The notes beneath the pieces are model-generated. The model was not told where the DNA came from. It saw only the letters and a list, made by a program, of their open reading frames with translations, and ran no database searches. This document shows positions 1-7,500 of a DNA stretch of 8,409 bases, piece after piece (the first letter of the stretch is position 1; each line of letters starts with the position of its first letter). Source of the stretch: Mucilaginibacter sp. (lineage in GTDB: Bacteria > Bacteroidota > Bacteroidia > Sphingobacteriales > Sphingobacteriaceae). The translations under genes and the position numbers were made by a program. The DNA lies in NCBI GenBank assembly GCA_028288315.1, contig JAQBNY010000104.1, positions 1 to 8,409 of the forward strand, given 5' to 3'.

Positions 1-911
1 CCTGCCGCAATGCCATTGGCCACTTTATAAGCAAGGAGATTGAGGTTACAGTTAACATGACATCAAGGGTTACATCGCAAAAGAACACCGGTGTGCCGGG
101 TGTTAAAAACATTATAGCGGTTGCATCAGGCAAGGGAGGTGTAGGTAAATCTACGGTAGCTGTAAATCTGGCGCTGGCGCTTTCTAAAACGGGTGCAAAG
201 GTTGGTTTAATAGATGCTGATATTTACGGCCCATCCATCCCTATTATGTTTGGCTTGGAGAATGAACGCCCTAAAGCCAGCCAGGTAGATGGTAAAACCC
301 GCATTGAACCGATTGAGAAATATGGTATTAAACTATTGTCAATAGGTTTCTTTACAGATCCTAACCAACCAGTGCCTTGGCGCGGGCCAATGGTATCAAC
401 AGCAGTAAAACAATTGTTTAATGATGCCGACTGGGGTGAATTGGATTATCTGGTGGTAGATTTACCTCCTGGTACGGGCGATATACATATTACAGTTACG
501 CAAACCTTTCCGGTTACAGGTGCGGTAATTGTTACCACACCGCAAAAAGTGGCTTTGGCCGATGCTAAAAAAGGCATAGGTATGTTTATGATGAATGCTA
601 TTAATGTGCCGATATTGGGTATAGTGGAGAACATGTCATATTTTACTCCGGCAGAACTGCCTGAAAATAAGTATTACATATTTGGGCAAGGAGGAGGACA
701 CAAGCTTGCTCAAACACTTGAAGTGCCGTTTTTAGGAGAAATACCTTTAATAAAGGGTATAAGTGACTCTGGCGATGCAGGAAGGCCAATTGTGCTTGAA
801 GAGGGTGGCGTTATGAACTCGGCTTTTATGGAAATGGCCAGACGGGTAGCTCAACAGGTTTCTATAAGTAATGCAGCAATGGCAGATAATAGAAATGTAA
901 TAAATAATTAA
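1..911 (+). CDS. mrp: Mrp/ApbC (Nbp35-type) iron-sulfur carrier ATPase, 5' end cut by window edge
   Basis: P-loop ATPase thought to bind a 4Fe-4S cluster and pass it to apoproteins in the cytoplasm. The deviant Walker A motif GKGGVGKS is at 129-152, followed by DADIYGPS and the DLPPGTGD motif typical of the Mrp/MinD group. An ATG at 57 is not the likely start: the frame stays open to the left edge (first whole codon at 3), and the upstream residues, including CRNAIGHF and EIEVTVNM, look like the end of the N-terminal DUF59/MIP18 domain that Bacteroidota Mrp proteins carry. About 302 residues are visible; I infer that some 50 are missing. The C-terminal CxxC used by E. coli Mrp and Nbp35 to hold the cluster is absent: after ENMSYF (627-644) come TPAELPENKYY and no cysteine. 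The small Nfu gene lies 25 bp downstream, so co-transcription is likely. Family assignment is very secure; the missing N-terminus is inferred. Confidence 0.95.
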   Translation, partial: CRNAIGHFISKEIEVTVNMTSRVTSQKNTGVPGVKNIIAVASGKGGVGKSTVAVNLALALSKTGAKVGLIDADIYGPSIPIMFGLENERPKASQVDGKTRIEPIEKYGIKLLSIGFFTDPNQPVPWRGPMVSTAVKQLFNDADWGELDYLVVDLPPGTGDIHITVTQTFPVTGAVIVTTPQKVALADAKKGIGMFMMNAINVPILGIVENMSYFTPAELPENKYYIFGQGGGHKLAQTLEVPFLGEIPLIKGISDSGDAGRPIVLEEGGVMNSAFMEMARRVAQQVSISNAAMADNRNVINN

Positions 912-936
912 TAACTTTACTATATAAATTAATAAA

Positions 937-1215
937 ATGAGTTTAACAGATCAGGTGGAAGCAGCGTTAGATACCATTCGCCCTTATTTAGAGGCAGATG
1001 GCGGAAACGTTTCTGTAGAAGAAATAACTCCTGAAAAAATAGTTAAGTTAAAGTTATTGGGGTCATGCGGATCTTGCCCAATGAGCATCATGACGCTTAA
1101 AGCGGGTATTGAACAAGCTATATTAAATGCAGTACCGGAAATTATGGGTATTGAAGCAATAAACCTAACGGATATTGATGACCCCAATGCCGTGCTTCCT
1201 GAAAACTTAAGATAG
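937..1215 (+). CDS. nfu: NifU C-terminal-domain (Nfu-type) Fe-S scaffold protein
   Basis: A 92-residue protein that consists of the NifU C-terminal domain alone, with no N-terminal scaffold or A-type domain. The hallmark is LGSCGSCPMS, with cysteines 44 and 47 that would bridge a 4Fe-4S cluster between two subunits. The N-terminal stretch RPYLEADGGNVSVEE is also typical. It would act in the cytoplasm as a scaffold or carrier that delivers clusters to target enzymes. The gene starts 25 bp after the mrp stop, and two Fe-S delivery proteins side by side suggest one operon. The ATG at 937 gives the usual family length. No Shine-Dalgarno sequence is seen; the leader is A/T-rich, as is common in Bacteroidota. 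I use the symbol generically, because E. coli NfuA has an additional domain. Confidence 0.93.
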   Translation: MSLTDQVEAALDTIRPYLEADGGNVSVEEITPEKIVKLKLLGSCGSCPMSIMTLKAGIEQAILNAVPEIMGIEAINLTDIDDPNAVLPENLR

Positions 1216-1238
1216 TTGTTAAGGTTTGTTAAATTACA

Positions 1239-1256
1239 TATTGAAATCTTTCAATA
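1239..1256. promoter_or_regulatory. Perfect 18-bp dyad (8-bp arms, 2-bp centre), candidate operator
   Basis: TATTGAAA at 1239-1246 and TTTCAATA at 1249-1256 are exact inverted repeats around TC. The dyad ends 3 bp before the TAnnTTTG box at 1260 and contains the only nearby TTG that could serve as the -33 element. A dimeric regulator bound here would cover the promoter spacer. Alternatively it could be a weak hairpin that ends the nfu transcript, since five T residues follow at 1262-1266, but the stem is A/T-rich. What is seen is the symmetry; binding is inferred. Confidence 0.35.
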
Positions 1257-1267
1257 GCGTATTTTTG
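1241..1267 (+). promoter_or_regulatory. Candidate Bacteroidota-type promoter for the secreted-protein gene
   Basis: TATTTTTG at 1260-1267 matches the Bacteroidota -7 consensus TAnnTTTG exactly. TTG at 1241-1243 could be the -33 element, with a 16-bp spacer that is slightly shorter than the usual 17-23. Transcription would begin near 1272-1275, giving a leader of about 45-50 nt before the ATG at 1321. AAGGA at 1312-1316 lies 4 nt before that ATG and may act as a ribosome binding site. Confidence 0.4.
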
Positions 1268-1272
1268 CCTGC

Positions 1273-1284
1273 TTGTTTAAACAA
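1273..1284. promoter_or_regulatory. Perfect 12-bp palindrome at the expected transcription start
   Basis: TTGTTTAAACAA reads the same on both strands and lies 6 bp after the -7 box. The flanks CCTGC (1268-1272) and GCAGG (1296-1300) are also complementary, so the leader RNA could form a short stem around an A/T-rich loop. It could be an operator half of a two-site arrangement with the dyad at 1239-1256, or chance in an A/T-rich region. Confidence 0.25.
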
Positions 1285-1320
1285 TATTAAGCGGCGCAGG
1301 TAGTTATTACTAAGGATTTA

Positions 1321-1959
1321 ATGAAAAAGTTAATAGGGATATTTTTTTTATTTGCATCACTCTCCGTTTTTGCACAAAAAAAGGAAACCCCGCTGGTGCA
1401 GTTTACAGGCGTGATATATAATGCCGATAGTACAAATGTGATAGTTCCGTTTGTAAACATTACCAATATAAATAATCATGGTTCTGTTAATGCAGCAAAT
1501 TATAAGGGCTATTTTTCTTTTGTGGTGCATGAGCAGGATACCCTACGCTTTACTGCCGTTGGTTATGCGCCGGTAATAGTTGTTATACCGGCCAACGTTG
1601 CCAATAAAAGCTACACCGCGCAGATAAAAATAAAGCCACAAATAAACAACTTACCGGTTGTACGTTTGTTTCCATGGGCCACTACAGATGAGTTTAGAAA
1701 AGATTTTGTTTCGGCAAAGTTAGCCGATGACGACCTTGAAATAGCCCGGAAAAATGTGAGTAGAGCAGCATTGTTTGCTTCGCAAAATACTTTGGCAAGA
1801 GATGGGCATGAAATACAATCTGCCAACGCCAATCAGTTTCACAATAACATTGTAAACTCGCACTCTATTACCAACCCTCTATTGAACCCATTAGCCTGGG
1901 GCAGCCTGATCAAGCAAATTGCAGATGGCGATAAGAGCAGGTCGAGTACGAGTAATTAA
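1321..1959 (+). CDS. Secreted protein with carboxypeptidase-regulatory-like (transthyretin-like) domain, function unknown
   Basis: The 212-residue product begins with a clear Sec signal peptide: KK, a hydrophobic core to about residue 17, and probable cleavage after SVFA (18) before Gln19. There is no lipobox cysteine, so it is probably periplasmic or outer-surface rather than a lipoprotein. Residues about 26-105 resemble the Bacteroidota CarboxypepD_reg-like beta-sandwich: FTGVIY, PFVNIT, YKGYFSFVV and LRFTAVGYAP fit its strand and turn pattern. The C-terminal part (FPWATTDEFRKDF, then LADDDLEIARKNV) looks helical and soluble, and the last 40 residues are Asn/Ser-rich. No catalytic motif, TonB box or outer-membrane barrel is visible, so it is not a SusC-like receptor. 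The gene stands alone between nfu and the convergent def gene. Function is not known to me. Confidence 0.85.
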   Translation: MKKLIGIFFLFASLSVFAQKKETPLVQFTGVIYNADSTNVIVPFVNITNINNHGSVNAANYKGYFSFVVHEQDTLRFTAVGYAPVIVVIPANVANKSYTAQIKIKPQINNLPVVRLFPWATTDEFRKDFVSAKLADDDLEIARKNVSRAALFASQNTLARDGHEIQSANANQFHNNIVNSHSITNPLLNPLAWGSLIKQIADGDKSRSSTSN

Positions 1960-2018
1960 GGCTGTGAGAGACAAGATATAAGAGCCCTTAAGAGGGGGAG
2001 GCATCAAAAAGATATTAC

Positions 2019-2057
2019 AAAAGAGAGCCCCGGTCATTTGACCGGGGCTCTCTTTTT
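2019..2057. terminator. Strong bidirectional intrinsic terminator
   Basis: An 18-nt arm at 2019-2036 is the exact reverse complement of 2039-2056; in practice this gives a 17-bp stem with a 4-nt loop. The core is GAGAGCCCCGGTC. An A-tract precedes the stem on the left and a T-tract follows on the right (2053-2057), so the hairpin is followed by a U-run in RNA from either strand. It lies between the ends of the secreted-protein gene (plus) and def (minus), which converge here, and so should terminate both. Confidence 0.93.
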
Positions 2058-2108
2058 ACTAATGATCCAATATCTTATTTTTTGGCATATATCTAACTTT
2101 CTTTACCG

Positions 2109-2681
2109 TTACCGACCCTTTTTAGCAGCAGGGAATTTCATGCGATAATCAACATCTACTGCGCCTTTTGAAATATCATTCAGTTTTTTCTCTATCAGGC
2201 GTTTACGCAATGGACTCAGTTTGTCGGTAAATAATTTACCTTCTATATGGTCATATTCATGCTGTATAACACGGGCTGCCATTCCATTAAAGGTTTCTTC
2301 GTGGTGTTTCCAGTTCTCGTCATAGTATGACATTTTTATAACCGGTTTGCGGGATACATCTTCGCGAATATCGGGGATGCTAAGGCAGCCTTCGTTAAAA
2401 GACCATTCTTCGCCAGTCTCTTCTAAAATACACGCATTAATGAATGCTTTTTTAAATCCTTTCAGCTCTGGATCTTCATCATCAAACGGACTAACATCTA
2501 CAATAAACAGCCGCATTGACAAACCTACCTGCGGGGCCGCTAATCCTACGCCATGTGCACCGTACATAGTTTCAAACATATTATCAATTAACTCTTTAAT
2601 ATGCGGATACTCATCGGGCTCAATAGAAGTGGCCTTGCGCCTTAATACCGGGTCGCCGTATGCTACAATAGGATATTTCAT
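2109..2681 (-). CDS. def: Peptide deformylase
   Basis: Metalloenzyme that removes the formyl group from the N-terminal methionine of new proteins at the ribosome. All three signature motifs are present: GVGLAAPQ (residues 44-51), EGCLS (97-101) and HEYDH (141-145). Cys99, His141 and His145 bind the metal and Glu142 is the catalytic acid-base. The length of 190 residues is normal for a bacterial enzyme. The Lys/Arg-rich tail after residue 175 is unremarkable. The gene follows the M16 peptidase gene by 21 bp on the same strand, so read-through is likely. It also has its own promoter-like sequence overlapping the end of that gene, which would produce a leaderless mRNA. No Shine-Dalgarno sequence precedes the ATG. 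Identification is very secure. Confidence 0.97.
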   Translation of the reverse strand: MKYPIVAYGDPVLRRKATSIEPDEYPHIKELIDNMFETMYGAHGVGLAAPQVGLSMRLFIVDVSPFDDEDPELKGFKKAFINACILEETGEEWSFNEGCLSIPDIREDVSRKPVIKMSYYDENWKHHEETFNGMAARVIQHEYDHIEGKLFTDKLSPLRKRLIEKKLNDISKGAVDVDYRMKFPAAKKGR

Positions 2682-2685
2682 TATA

Positions 2686-2717
2686 CAAAAGTAATAGTTT
2701 TATTATTTAGGCTCAAA
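2686..2717 (-). promoter_or_regulatory. Candidate promoter for def, overlapping the 3' end of the M16 gene
   Basis: Read on the minus strand, TTTG (2717-2714) and TACTTTTG (2693-2686) are separated by 20 nt. Both elements match the Bacteroidota consensus (TTTG, 19-21 nt, TAnnTTTG). The -33 element lies in the last codons of the M16 gene. Only four bases (TATA) separate the -7 box from the def ATG, so transcription would begin at or next to the start codon. The match is seen; promoter activity is inferred. Confidence 0.45.
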
Positions 2718-3932
2718 TAATAAGGTTATCATACGGTCATTATCAAATATTTCATTGCTTATTTCCAGCAAATCTTCGGCGGTTACCTCATTTATCCGGT
2801 TAAAAATATCCTCCAGTGTATCAATATGGTTAAAATCAAGCAGGCTTTTAGCCATAGATATTATCAAGCTCATGCGGTTCTCTTCGGCTAGTGCAATCTG
2901 CCCAATAAACTTTTCCTTTGCCTGTTTTAATTGAACTGTGCCCAGCTTATTGTCACGAAGTTTCTTCAATTCTTTATGTACCAGCTTTAAGGCCTTTTCC
3001 GTCTTTTCAGTATCTGTGCCAAAGTAAATAGAAAATATGCCGGTATCAGTTAAGGATGTGTAATTGCTTTCAATAGTATAAGCAATACCATACTTTTCGC
3101 GTATTTCCAGGTTTAATCGGTTGCTCATTCCCATTCCTCCCAACACGTTGTTAAGCAGCAATAAGCCGTATTTATGTTTATGTGCTGATGGATAAGCCCG
3201 GCCACCTAAAACACAATGAGTTTGCGTGATAGGTTTTTTTATAGCATGATAAGCGCTTTTAATAATTTCAGGCGCTATTCTATGCTTTGGGTTGTTGTTC
3301 TCGGCAATTGGGCCAAAATATTTTTCACACAATTTAACTAACGCTTTAAAATCATAATCGCCGTAAACGGCAAATACCATTTGGTGGGTGTTATTATTAG
3401 TAAGTGTGAACTGTTTAATATCGTTTTTGGTTACTGCCGCAACAGACTCACGTGTACCCAAAATGTTGTTACCTATGGGATGGTCAGTAAATAGCAGTTC
3501 TTCAAAATCATCCTGTATAGCTTCTTCGGGTTGGTCCTGATAGGATGCTATTTCGTCCAGTATCACGCCGCGCTCTTTTTCCATTTCATCCTCCGGGAAA
3601 GTAGAGTGGAACAGAATATCCTCGAACAGGTCAATTGCACGCTCCAGATGTTGTTTTAATAGCGACGCGTGAATGCAGGTGTACTCTTTGGTGGTATAAG
3701 CATTCAAGTCAGCACCAACCAGTTCCAGGCGGTTCAATATCTGGGGCGTGTTGCGCCTTTCCGTCTCTTTAAACAGCATGTGTTCTATAAAATGGGCCAG
3801 CCCCTCTTTATTAGGTAATTCATCGCGTGAGCCAGCGTTAAGCACAAAGCAGCAATGAGTGATAGGCGATGGAAAGTGTTTAAATAGGATACGGATGCCG
3901 TTTGGCAGGGTATAAACGTGGTGATCTGTCAT
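2703..3932 (-). CDS. M16 family zinc metallopeptidase (insulinase/processing-peptidase-like)
   Basis: A 409-residue zinc peptidase of the M16B type. The inverted zinc motif HFIEH is at residues 47-51: His47 and His51 bind zinc and Glu50 is the catalytic base. The third ligand is Glu127 in VILDEIASYQD, at the family's characteristic spacing. The second, inactive-lobe half carries MGMSNRLNLEIREKYGIAY, the conserved Arg/Tyr region that binds substrate. The length matches a single two-domain subunit, which usually dimerises. No signal peptide is apparent, so a cytoplasmic location is likely. Substrate is unknown; relatives degrade peptides or remove presequences. The ATG at 3932 gives a normal N-terminus (YTLPNGIRIL). 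The gene lies head to head with hpt and runs tightly into def. Confidence 0.95.
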   Translation of the reverse strand: MTDHHVYTLPNGIRILFKHFPSPITHCCFVLNAGSRDELPNKEGLAHFIEHMLFKETERRNTPQILNRLELVGADLNAYTTKEYTCIHASLLKQHLERAIDLFEDILFHSTFPEDEMEKERGVILDEIASYQDQPEEAIQDDFEELLFTDHPIGNNILGTRESVAAVTKNDIKQFTLTNNNTHQMVFAVYGDYDFKALVKLCEKYFGPIAENNNPKHRIAPEIIKSAYHAIKKPITQTHCVLGGRAYPSAHKHKYGLLLLNNVLGGMGMSNRLNLEIREKYGIAYTIESNYTSLTDTGIFSIYFGTDTEKTEKALKLVHKELKKLRDNKLGTVQLKQAKEKFIGQIALAEENRMSLIISMAKSLLDFNHIDTLEDIFNRINEVTAEDLLEISNEIFDNDRMITLLFEPK

Positions 3933-3940
3933 GCAATATT

Positions 3941-3948
3941 CAAAGATA
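3941..3948 (-). promoter_or_regulatory. Candidate -7 box for the M16 gene
   Basis: TATCTTTG on the minus strand is an exact TAnnTTTG match that ends 8 nt before the M16 ATG. No TTTG or TTG is found at the proper -33 distance; the nearest TTG gives a 13-nt spacer. If used, the leader would be only a few bases long. Confidence 0.28.
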
Positions 3949-3954
3949 ACGTTT

Positions 3955-3961
3955 AAGGAGG
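3955..3961 (+). promoter_or_regulatory. Shine-Dalgarno-like AAGGAGG upstream of hpt
   Basis: A seven-base perfect match to the anti-Shine-Dalgarno core, unusual in this window. It lies 4 nt before an in-frame TTG at 3966, 16 nt before an ATG at 3978 and 31 nt before the ATG at 3993. Its position would favour the TTG start, whereas protein similarity favours the ATG at 3993. Confidence 0.4.
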
Positions 3962-3992
3962 CAATTTGCTTGTCATTATGTATGTTTACATT

Positions 3993-4532
3993 ATGAAATT
4001 ACAAATCGCAGACCTTGAGTTTGAACCACTTATATCACCCGAGGAAATACAGCAGCGTATTCTTGAAGTGGCGCAACAAATAAATGCTGATTTTGAGGAT
4101 AAGGAACCTGTATTTATAGGCGTACTTAACGGCAGCTTTTTATTCATAGCCGACCTGGTAAAAGAAATTGTAGTACCATGTGAAGTTACCTTTGTAAAGC
4201 TGGCTTCGTACTTCGGCGGCTTATCAAGCACCCGTCAAATTCGTGACGATTTTGACTTGACGATTGACATCAATGGCCGCGATATTATCCTGATAGAAGA
4301 TATTATTGATAGTGGCAACACCATTAAATACCTGATAGAAAAATTAATAATGCGCAATCCAGCATCCATTACTGTATGCTCTTTGCTTTTAAAACCTGAT
4401 GCCATTGAGCATAGTATTGAGGAATTAAGATACGTTGCCTTTCAGATACCAAATGAGTTTGTGGTAGGTTATGGATTAGATTATAGGGAGCTGGGCAGGA
4501 ATTTGAAGGGGATTTATAGGAAGATTGGGTAA
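3993..4532 (+). CDS. hpt: Hypoxanthine phosphoribosyltransferase
   Basis: Purine-salvage enzyme that joins hypoxanthine (and often guanine) to PRPP to give IMP or GMP in the cytoplasm. The PRPP-binding motif is IILIEDIIDSGNT at residues 98-110, with acidic residues 102, 103 and 106. NGSFLF (46-51) is the usual loop, LLLKPDA (Lys134) lies near the base, and FVVGYGLDYRE (156-166) is the conserved C-terminal segment. With the ATG at 3993 the protein is 179 residues, normal for the family. The frame is open upstream to an ATG at 3978 and a TTG at 3966, the latter just after AAGGAGG. The extra residues MLVIMYVYI do not look like family sequence, so I prefer 3993, with moderate confidence. The gene diverges from the M16 gene and ends 8 bp from the tail of mfd. 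Confidence 0.94.
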   Translation: MKLQIADLEFEPLISPEEIQQRILEVAQQINADFEDKEPVFIGVLNGSFLFIADLVKEIVVPCEVTFVKLASYFGGLSSTRQIRDDFDLTIDINGRDIILIEDIIDSGNTIKYLIEKLIMRNPASITVCSLLLKPDAIEHSIEELRYVAFQIPNEFVVGYGLDYRELGRNLKGIYRKIG

Positions 4533-4540
4533 AAATTAAG

Positions 4541-7500
4541 TTAAACACCAACCCACGCCATCTCGCTCAATAGTTCCACAGCTTCATCAATATTGGCAAC
4601 CCTTTCAATGCTTAACCGTAGTGTGTTTTTCACCTCTTTTAAATTGGTGCGCCGTGGGTTGCGTTGTACAAAGTTGAGCACTTCTTTAAACGCGTCGGTT
4701 TCAAAGTAGGATGATTGCTGGTTGGTTATAAAATAGCCGCGTAGCACATTCTTTTTCAACGATACCTTTTCAAAACCTATTGCTTTACCCAGCCACTGCA
4801 GGCGCATGGAGTTAAGCAAGTCGTTCACCTGTTCAGGAATAGGGCCAAAACGGTCATGCAGTTGTTGTTTAAAAGCTTCCAGCTCTGTTTCATTCTCCAG
4901 TTTACTTAGCTCAGTATACAGGTTATAGCGCTCAGCTATGCTGGTTACATATTCATCAGGAATTAGTATTTCCTGGTCGGTGTCAATTTGAGTGAATGAT
5001 ATGTAAGGCTTCGGTTTTTCCTCGGGGAATACGCCTTTAAATTCGTCTTCTTTCAGTTCTTGTATGGCCTCATCCAGTATCTTATGATACATGTCAAAGC
5101 CAATTTCGGCAATAAAACCGCTTTGTTCGGCACCTAACAGGTTTCCACTACCGCGAATGTCAAGGTCGCGCATGGCTACATTAAAGCCACTGCCCAGATC
5201 GCTGAACTCTTCTATCGCACTCAGGCGTTTACGTGCCTCATTTGTGAGCGTTGATAACGGCGGACTAAGTAAATAACAATAAGCCTTTTTGTTGCTTCGC
5301 CCAACACGGCCGCGCATTTGGTGCAAATCGCTCAGGCCAAACATGTGGGCATGATTAATAATGATGGTATTGGCATTTGGGATATCCAAACCGGCCTCAA
5401 TAATAGTAGTTGCCACCAGTACATCATACTCATGGTTCACAAATTTCAGCATCACATCTTCCAATGCATCGCCCTCTAATTGGCCATGCGCAATACCTAT
5501 GCGGGCTTTAGGAACCAGTTTATGTATCATACCGCCCAACTGCGGTAAGTCGGCCACACGGTTATGGATAAAGAATACCTGCCCATCGCGTTCAATTTCA
5601 TGCTCAACGGCTTCTTTAATCAGCGTATCGTTAAATACATGCAGCTCGGTAACTACCGGCTGTCGGTTAGGTGGCGGGGTTGATATAATAGAAAGATCAC
5701 GTGCACCCATTAACGAAAAATGCAATGTACGAGGGATGGGCGTTGCGGTAAGTGTTAACGTATCCACATTGGCGCGCATTTGCTTTAGCTTCTCTTTGGT
5801 AGATACGCCAAACTTTTGCTCCTCGTCAATTATCATCAGCCCAAGGTCTTTAAATTTAACATCCTTGCTCACTAAACGATGTGTGCCGATAATGATATCT
5901 ACCTTGCCTTCTTTTAATTTGGTAAGTGTATCTTTTATCTGCTTGCTGCTTTTAAAGCGGTTTACATAATCAATATTGCAAGGGAATCCTTTTAGCCGGT
6001 CGCTGAATGTTTTGTAGTGCTGGGCCGCTAAAATAGTGGTGGGTACCAATATGGCCACCTGTTTGCTATCTGCCACGGCTTTAAAGGCTGCACGGACTGC
6101 TATTTCAGTTTTACCAAAGCCTACATCACCGCAAATGAGGCGATCCATAGGATGTGGCGATTCCATGTCTTTTTTAAAGTCGGTAGTGGCTTTTTCCTGA
6201 TCGGGAGTATCTTCATAAAGGAAAGATGCTTCCAACTCAGTCTGCAGGTAACTATCCGGTGAAAAAGCGTTACCATCCTGCGCCTTGCGTACAGCATAAA
6301 GCTTGATCAGGTCGCGGGCAATATCTTTAACTTTTTTTTTTGTTGTTTTCTTCAGCCTTTCCCAGGTATCGGTACCCAACTTATTCATGCGGGGCTGCGT
6401 ACCTTCCTTGCCACTGTATTTGCTAATGCGGTTAAGGGAGTTAATGTTTACATACAGCAGGTCGTTATCGGCATATACCAGGCGTATCATTTCCTGCACC
6501 TTGCCATTCACCTCCACTTTTTCAAGGCCGGCATACTTGCCAATACCGTGGTCAATGTGGGTAATGAAGTCGCCGGGCTTTAGGTCGCGCAGTTCTTTAA
6601 GCGTAATAGCTTGTGAGCGCTGGTACCCTTTTTTAAGCTTGTATTTGTAGTATCGGTCAAATATCTGGTGATCGGTATAACAGGCTAATTTCTGTTCCTT
6701 ATCAATAAAACCCTCCCGGATGGAAATACTTACAGGAGTAAACTTAACCGTCTTATCCAGGTCCTCTAAAATGGCATAAAGCCGCTCCACCTGACGGGCG
6801 CTATCAGTGAGAATATAGTTCTCTATCTTCTCGGTCTCGTTGTTCTTGAAATTATGTATCAGCAGGCTAAAATCTTTATTAAAAGAGGGCTGCGGACGCA
6901 TCTCAAAGTTAATGGCAGTGTCTGCCTGGTAAAAGAACTGCTTGCCAAATTCCACCAATGGAAAATCGCGCAACTGATCCGCTATTAACTTCTCGTCAGT
7001 AAAACTAAATATAGGATCGATCCAGTCGGGGTTATGATTTTTGTCTTCTGCAGATAAAGCTTTCCAAAGCTGAGTAGCTTTTTTATAGCCGGTTTGGATT
7101 ATATCCAGCGTAAATTGTACATCCTTTATCCAAATATGCGAGTCGGCCTCTATATATTCCAGCAGGGAGATATTATTCTCAGTCAAAAACTTCGATTGTA
7201 CATTAGGAACAATGGTAATATTCTTTACCTGTTCAACAGAAAGCTGGCTCTCTATCTCAAACGTGCGTATTGACTCAATAAAATCGCCAAAAAATTCTAT
7301 TCGGTAAGGCAGGTCATGCGAGAAAGAAAAGATATCAACTATGCCTCCACGAACAGAGAACTGCCCCGGTTCGTAAACAAAATCAACCCGGTCAAAATCA
7401 TACTCTACCAAAAACTCGCTAATAAAATCAATGCTCAGCTTGTTTCTAACCTCAATCTCAAGGGTGTTCTTTTCTAACGAAGCACGGTCTATTACTTTTT

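Noticed and set aside
2347..2694. 115-codon plus-strand open frame opposite def
   Set aside because: It is antisense to all the def motifs and has no domain features.
3982..3996. Four-codon frame whose stop overlaps the hpt ATG (ATGA), possible leader peptide
   Set aside because: It is too short to judge, and its distance from AAGGAGG is 20 nt; chance is the simpler reading.
4526..4555. Possible hairpin between TGGGT and ACCCA at the hpt/mfd junction
   Set aside because: A five-base stem with a loop of about 20 nt is not a credible terminator.
5361..5969. 202-codon plus-strand open frame inside mfd
   Set aside because: It lies wholly antisense to the conserved motor domain; its translation is Ser/Cys-rich with no recognisable domain, as expected from reading the complement of a strongly constrained gene.
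6303..6650. 115-codon plus-strand open frame opposite mfd with hydrophobic stretches
   Set aside because: Its apparent hydrophobicity is the complement of the Lys-rich and Asp-rich coding strand; mfd is clearly the real gene.
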